From the NCBI GenBank assembly GCA_900552015.1, contig URXY01000028.1, positions 1-26,171 on the forward strand: 26,171 nt of DNA, read 5' to 3'. The DNA comes from an uncultured Eubacteriales bacterium (lineage in GTDB: Bacteria > Bacillota > Clostridia > Oscillospirales > Oscillospiraceae). This document shows positions 22,537 through 26,171 of the stretch, one piece after another. How positions within the stretch are numbered: position 1 is the stretch's first letter; every line of letters begins with the position of its first letter. The position numbers were made by a program, and so were the translations under genes. Below the pieces are notes generated by a model that had not been told where the DNA came from, did not search any database, and worked only from the letters and a program-made list of their open reading frames with translations.

Positions 22537-23127
22537 ATGAGTGTCACGAAACTTCTTGCTATTTCCCTCGGCGCGATCCTGACGAATAACTTCATCTTCT
22601 CGCAGTTCCTGGGTATCTGCCCGTTCCTCGGCGTGTCGAAAAAGAGCGACACGGCCGTCGGTATGGGTCTTGCCGTTACGTTCGTCATGGGCCTTGCCTC
22701 GGCGTTCTGCTACGGCGTGAACATCATCCTTGTCAAGCTCGGCCTCGGCTACATGCAGACCGTCGCCTTCATTCTCGTGGTGGCGAGCCTCGTGCAGTTC
22801 ATCGAGATGTTCCTCAAAAAGTCCATGCCGACGCTCTACACGGCCCTCGGCGTGTACCTGCCGCTGATCACCACCAACTGCGCCGTGCTCGGCGTGGTGC
22901 TGCTCAACGTGCAGAACGACTACAACTTCATCGAGTCCGTGGTTTACGGCATCACCGGCGGCCTTGGCTTCCTGCTGGCGATCTACCTCTTCTCCACGGT
23001 GCGCGAACGCTTGGAGTTTGCCGATTATCCCAAGGCATTTGAAGGCTTCCCCATCGCGCTGATCACCGCAGGTCTCATCGCCCTTGCTTTCATGGGCTTC
23101 TCGGGCCTGCAGGTGTGGCCCATGTAA
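22537..23127 (+). CDS. rnfA: Rnf complex subunit A (membrane)
   Basis: An integral membrane subunit of 196 residues, the partner of RnfE, with inverted topology. Typical stretches are NNFIFSQFLGICPFLGVSKK (15-34) and YLPLITTNCAVLGVVLLNVQ (about 87-106). The cysteines C26 and C95 in these stretches are the expected ligands of the intramembrane iron-sulphur centre. The ATG follows the rnfE stop with no gap; the ribosome site GGAGG lies in the last codons of rnfE. Confidence 0.97.
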   Translation: MSVTKLLAISLGAILTNNFIFSQFLGICPFLGVSKKSDTAVGMGLAVTFVMGLASAFCYGVNIILVKLGLGYMQTVAFILVVASLVQFIEMFLKKSMPTLYTALGVYLPLITTNCAVLGVVLLNVQNDYNFIESVVYGITGGLGFLLAIYLFSTVRERLEFADYPKAFEGFPIALITAGLIALAFMGFSGLQVWPM

Positions 23128-23142
23128 GGAGGGGACGAAATT

Positions 23143-24069
23143 ATGATTACAAACGTTATTTACGCTGTCCTCGTGCTGGGCGTGATCGCCGTCGTGTTCG
23201 GCCTGATCCTGTCCGTTGCGGCCAAGGCTTTTGAGGTCAAGGTCGATGAGCGCCTGCCCAAGATCCAGGCCTGCCTCGCCGGCGCAAACTGCGGCGGCTG
23301 CGGCTACCCCGGCTGCGCGGGCTGCGCCGAGGCGATCCTCGCCGGTAAGGCTCCCGTCACCGCCTGCGCGCCCGCGGGCGCGGAGGGCGCCGCCAAGATC
23401 GCCGCCATCATGGGCATGGAAGCCCCCAGCGGCGAAAAGCAGGTCGCGCACGTGCTGTGCAACGGCGGCGAGGCCTCTGTGAAGAATTTCGAGTATGTCG
23501 GTCTTCACGACTGCGTCGCCGCGACGAAGGTCGCCGGCGGCCCGACCGCGTGCTCCTTTGGCTGCATGGGCTTTGGTACCTGCGTTGCCGCCTGCCAGTT
23601 CGACGCCATCCATATCAATGAGCAGGGCGTCGCCGAGGTCGACAAGGAGAAGTGCACCGACTGCGGCGCCTGCCGTGAGGCCTGCCCGCGCAAGCTGATC
23701 GTCGAGGTGCCCTACAAGCAGAAGGTCTTCGTCAACTGCTCGAACAAGGAGAAGGGCCCCGCCGTTACGAAGGTGTGCGCCAACTCCTGCATTGCCTGCG
23801 GTATGTGCGAGCGCACCTGTAAGTTCGACGCCATCCATGTCGTCAACAACGTGGCCGTCATCGACTACACCAAGTGCAAAAACTGCACCATGTGTGCCAA
23901 GGCCTGCCCGCGTAACGCCATCGAGCCCATCCCGACTCCCGAGGAGAAGGAAAAGTTCAAGGCCGCGCAGAAGGCTGCCGCCGAGCGCAAGGCCGCTGCC
24001 GCCAAGGCAGCCGCCGAAGCCAAGGCTGCTGAAGCCGCGAAAGCCGCCGAAGCGCCCAAGGCGGAATAA
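23143..24069 (+). CDS. rnfB: Rnf complex subunit B (ferredoxin-like Fe-S subunit)
   Basis: The subunit that accepts electrons from reduced ferredoxin. It has an N-terminal membrane anchor (about 4-28) and then the NCGGCGYPGC-type Fe-S domain (C44, C50, C53, C58, C61). Several ferredoxin-type cysteine sets follow, including CTDCGACREACP (171-182), CIACGMCERTC (216-226) and CKNCTMCAKACP (245-256), consistent with the multi-cluster clostridial form. The last 45 residues are an alanine/lysine/glutamate-rich tail like that of RnfC. The length is 308 residues. AAGGAGGGG precedes the ATG. Last gene of the operon, followed by a strong terminator. Confidence 0.96.
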   Translation: MITNVIYAVLVLGVIAVVFGLILSVAAKAFEVKVDERLPKIQACLAGANCGGCGYPGCAGCAEAILAGKAPVTACAPAGAEGAAKIAAIMGMEAPSGEKQVAHVLCNGGEASVKNFEYVGLHDCVAATKVAGGPTACSFGCMGFGTCVAACQFDAIHINEQGVAEVDKEKCTDCGACREACPRKLIVEVPYKQKVFVNCSNKEKGPAVTKVCANSCIACGMCERTCKFDAIHVVNNVAVIDYTKCKNCTMCAKACPRNAIEPIPTPEEKEKFKAAQKAAAERKAAAAKAAAEAKAAEAAKAAEAPKAE

Positions 24070-24080
24070 ACGGTTTTACA

Positions 24081-24112
24081 AAAAGAGGAACGCGAAAGCG
24101 TTCCTCTTTTTT
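24081..24112 (+). terminator. Intrinsic terminator of the rnf operon
   Basis: AAAGAGGAACGC (24082-24093), GAAA loop, the complementary arm (24098-24109) and a T run, 11 bases after the rnfB stop. Confidence 0.95.
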
Positions 24113-24195
24113 GCGCCAAAAACGGCAGAGACGCTTTTGCGAGGCATTGCTCGCCCGACTTTTCGTAGTTCACAAACTGTTTACACTGCCTCCTA

Positions 24196-24224
24196 TTGAC
24201 AATGGGAAATGTCGGTGGTACACT
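24196..24224 (+). promoter_or_regulatory. Sigma-A promoter of the hrcA-grpE-dnaK operon
   Basis: A perfect TTGACA (24196-24201), a 17-base spacer and TACACT (24219-24224). The start is expected near 24231, inside the CIRCE operator. Confidence 0.9.
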
Positions 24225-24228
24225 GCGT

Positions 24229-24255
24229 TTAGCACTCGAGGGAAAGGAGTGCTAA
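24229..24255 (+). promoter_or_regulatory. CIRCE operator (HrcA binding site)
   Basis: TTAGCACTC, nine bases, GAGTGCTAA: a perfect match to the CIRCE inverted repeat. It begins 4 bases after the -10 box, so bound HrcA would block transcription start. It makes the operon repressed by its own first product until heat stress draws away GroEL. Confidence 0.97.
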
Positions 24256-24277
24256 AGCTACGAAAGGAGCGCGGTGT

Positions 24278-25327
24278 ATGGACTTGACCGAGCGCAAAAA
24301 GCAGATTCTCAAGCGCGTTGTCGAGGATTACATCGCCGCGGCTGAGCCGGTCGGCTCCAAGGCGCTGGCCGAGGAGATGGGCGGTTCGGTGAGCTCCGCG
24401 ACCATCCGCAACGAGCTTGCGGACCTGGTCGAAATGGGCTACCTCGAGCAGCCGCACACCTCTGCCGGACGCGTGCCGTCGCCGAAAGGTTACCGCCTGT
24501 ACGTCAACGAGCTGATGGAAAAGCGCGAGGTCTCCGAAACGGAAGCGGAGGAGATCAACGAGCAGCTAAAGTCCAAGCTCAGCGGCACGGACAGCGTGAT
24601 CGCCAAGGCGGGGCAGATGGTGTCGAGCATCGTCAATTACCCCGTGTACAGCGTGACGGGCGGACGGCGCGAGGCGAGCGTCAAGCGCTTCGAGCTCATC
24701 GCGGTCGATGAAGTGAGTTTCATCGTCGTGGTGATGGGCGAGGATAACCGCGTGAAGAGCCAGCTCCAGCGCTCGGACCTCCCGTTCGACAGCCAGCGGC
24801 TCGCGGACGTCAAGGAGCTTTTGAACACGCACTTCACCGGCCGGAGCGCCGATGAGATGAGTGCAAGGCTGATGAGCCTTTCCGAGCAGCTTTCGCCCGA
24901 GCTGTTTTTAGTGGTGTCCAAAGCGGTCGAATATGCGATCGGTGTGCTCGAGCAGAGCGCGCAGCGCAGCGTGGAGACCGCGGGCGCGAGCCAGATCTTG
25001 AAAATGCCTGAGTACCGCGATGTCGACAAGGCGCACGATCTCGTGACATTCCTTGTGGATAACAAGGAAGAGCTTCCCGTGCCGGATGACGGCGCGCCGC
25101 TCAAGATCCTGATCGGGCCGGAAAACGTGAACGAGGCGCTCAAGGAAACGAGCGTGGTCGTCGCCAGCTACGATATCGGCGACGGGATGCGCGGCCTCGT
25201 CGGTGTGGTGGGTCCCACCAGAATGGACTACGCCACCGTGACGGCGCGGCTGAGTTATTTTGCAGACAGCCTGACGCGGATGTTCGGCAAGAACGAGCTT
25301 CCGCCCAGGGAAGAAGATAAGGAGTAA
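24278..25327 (+). CDS. hrcA: Heat-inducible transcription repressor HrcA
   Basis: The CIRCE-binding repressor of class I heat-shock genes. The 349 residues begin with the winged helix (MDLTERKKQILKRVVEDYIA; GSVSSATIRNELADL about 31-45; the wing TSAGRVPSPKGYRLYV about 61-76), then the GAF-like and insertion domains. Near the end come VVASYDIGDGMRGLVGVVGPTRMDY (about 288-312) and the family's closing LTRMFGK. AAGGAG lies 8 bases before the ATG. First gene of the operon and autoregulated through the CIRCE site just upstream. Confidence 0.97.
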   Translation: MDLTERKKQILKRVVEDYIAAAEPVGSKALAEEMGGSVSSATIRNELADLVEMGYLEQPHTSAGRVPSPKGYRLYVNELMEKREVSETEAEEINEQLKSKLSGTDSVIAKAGQMVSSIVNYPVYSVTGGRREASVKRFELIAVDEVSFIVVVMGEDNRVKSQLQRSDLPFDSQRLADVKELLNTHFTGRSADEMSARLMSLSEQLSPELFLVVSKAVEYAIGVLEQSAQRSVETAGASQILKMPEYRDVDKAHDLVTFLVDNKEELPVPDDGAPLKILIGPENVNEALKETSVVVASYDIGDGMRGLVGVVGPTRMDYATVTARLSYFADSLTRMFGKNELPPREEDKE

Positions 25328-25330
25328 GAA

Positions 25331-25939
25331 ATGGGTAAGAAAGACAAGCAGAACGCGGCGGAGAGCACGCCGGAAAAGAACACGGCGCAGCAGCCGACAG
25401 CAGACGAGGCGGCCAAGACCGCAGAAACTGCCAAGGCTGACGAGACCGCCGAAAAGAGCGCGGAGCCCGAGACCTTCACCGTCACGCGCGAGCAGATGGA
25501 GAAGATGGAAGGCCTTGCCAAGTCGCTTGCCGACGAGCAGGACAAATACCTGCGCCTTGCCGCCGAGTACGACAACTACCGCAAGCGCACCGCGAAGGAA
25601 AAGGAAAACCTTTATGCCGACGCGAAGATCGACACGATCAAGGCGCTGCTGGGCGTTTACGATAACCTCGAGCGCGGCCTTGCCCAGTACGGCGACGAGG
25701 AGTCGCCCCACCGCAAGGGCCTTGAGATGGTGTTCAACCAGTTCAAGGAGAGCCTCAAAAAGCTCGGCGTAGAAACGATGGACGCCGCCGGAAAGCCCTT
25801 CGACCCCGAAAAGCACAACGCCGTGATGCATGTGGAAGACGAGAACTACGGCGAAAACACCGTGGTCGAGGTGCTTCAGCAGGGCTTCACGCTGGGCGAT
25901 AAGGTGCTGCGATTTGCCATTGTAAAAGTGGCCAATTAA
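25331..25939 (+). CDS. grpE: GrpE, nucleotide exchange factor of DnaK
   Basis: A homodimeric co-chaperone that releases ADP from DnaK. The 202-residue protein has a low-complexity charged and alanine-rich N-terminus (1 to about 45), then a long coiled-coil helix (about 50-90) with the signature YLRLAAEYDNYRKRTAKEKE. The beta-wing domain at the C-terminus has FDPEKHNAVMHVED and TVVEVLQQGFTLGDKVLR. AAGGAG precedes the start, 3 bases after the hrcA stop. An 84-base spacer with a small CGCGC-GGAA-GCGCG hairpin separates it from dnaK. Confidence 0.97.
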   Translation: MGKKDKQNAAESTPEKNTAQQPTADEAAKTAETAKADETAEKSAEPETFTVTREQMEKMEGLAKSLADEQDKYLRLAAEYDNYRKRTAKEKENLYADAKIDTIKALLGVYDNLERGLAQYGDEESPHRKGLEMVFNQFKESLKKLGVETMDAAGKPFDPEKHNAVMHVEDENYGENTVVEVLQQGFTLGDKVLRFAIVKVAN

Positions 25940-26023
25940 AGTGCAAATTCCGCGCGGAAGCGCGAAATGATAAATTAATTTCGTTAACAAAAAAATTAAG
26001 ATAGATCTTAGGAGGACAACATT

Positions 26024-26171
26024 ATGTCTAAAGTTATCGGTATCGACCTTGGTACTACCAACTCTTGTGTGGCTGTGATGGAGGGCGGCGAAGCCGTCGT
26101 CATCCCCAACGCCGAAGGCAACCGCACCACCCCGTCCGTGGTGGCCTTCAGCAAGAGCGGCGAGCGTATGG
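26024..26171 (+). CDS. dnaK: Chaperone DnaK (Hsp70), 5' part only
   Basis: Only the first 49 codons are in the window. They encode the Hsp70 phosphate-1 motif, MSKVIGIDLGTTNSCVAVME, followed by EGNRTTPSVVAF, which is diagnostic. AGGAGG lies 8 bases before the ATG. The rest of the gene, and probably dnaJ, lie beyond the edge. Confidence 0.98.
   Translation, partial: MSKVIGIDLGTTNSCVAVMEGGEAVVIPNAEGNRTTPSVVAFSKSGERM

Noticed and set aside
21751..23838. Minus-strand open frame of 695 codons opposite rnfG-rnfB
   Set aside because: It spans four well-identified genes in antisense, has shadow-like composition and no motif.
1..26171. CRISPR array, tRNA or rRNA genes, IS elements, T-box or riboswitch
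   Set aside because: No regularly spaced repeat array, no tRNA-like cloverleaf, no transposase frame and no T-box or known aptamer consensus was seen in the gaps.

Overview
The window looks like chromosomal core sequence from a GC-rich, spore-forming anaerobic Firmicute, most likely a gut Oscillospiraceae/Ruminococcaceae-type clostridium. I infer this from: a full Rnf complex in the clostridial order C-D-G-E-A-B; the sporulation genes yabP, yabQ and a SpoVB-type flippase; hrcA-grpE-dnaK behind a CIRCE operator; strong AGGAGG ribosome binding sites; sigma-A promoters of the TTGACA-17-TATAAT type; and DTD, RelA and HemZ in a clostridial order. No phage, transposase, CRISPR array, rRNA or tRNA was seen.

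Layout. Positions 1-192 hold a structured, repeat-containing stretch with no convincing gene. Then come four separately controlled minus-strand genes: an EamA-type transporter (193-1074), a CDP-alcohol phosphatidyltransferase (1235-1867), an iron-type alcohol dehydrogenase (1937-3133) and the ribosome hibernation factor hpf (3238-3789). Positions 3790-4136 carry the hpf promoter and, divergent from it, a promoter followed about 75 bases later by a terminator. That is a candidate small RNA.

From 16393 down to 4137 runs a 14-gene minus-strand block. Its first part is recJ, relA, dtd, a metallo-beta-lactamase-fold hydrolase, hemZ and a purine nucleoside phosphorylase (DNA repair, stringent response, tRNA proofreading, porphyrin and purine metabolism). 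It continues as the Bacillus-like yab locus: SpoVB-like flippase, mazG, HU, rqcP (yabO), yabP, yabQ and divIC. A terminator separates rqcP from yabP. A very good match to a sigma-E (mother-cell) promoter lies across that terminator, which would give yabPQ sporulation-specific expression.

At 16507-17718 a plus-strand S-layer-homology protein is secreted. It converges on a DUF975 membrane protein (17775-18578, minus). From 18817 a strong promoter drives rnfCDGEAB (18906-24069), a ferredoxin:NAD+ oxidoreductase that pumps ions and is the main energy-conserving system here. After its terminator, the heat-shock operon hrcA-grpE-dnaK (24278 to the window edge; dnaK is cut off) is controlled by a sigma-A promoter overlapped by CIRCE.

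Most of the window is ordinary housekeeping. The points worth a second look are the sigma-E promoter nested in a terminator (5254-5300), the orphan promoter-terminator pair (3989-4090), the long yabQ/divIC overlap (4216-4442), and the operator-like repeats at the DUF975 promoter.
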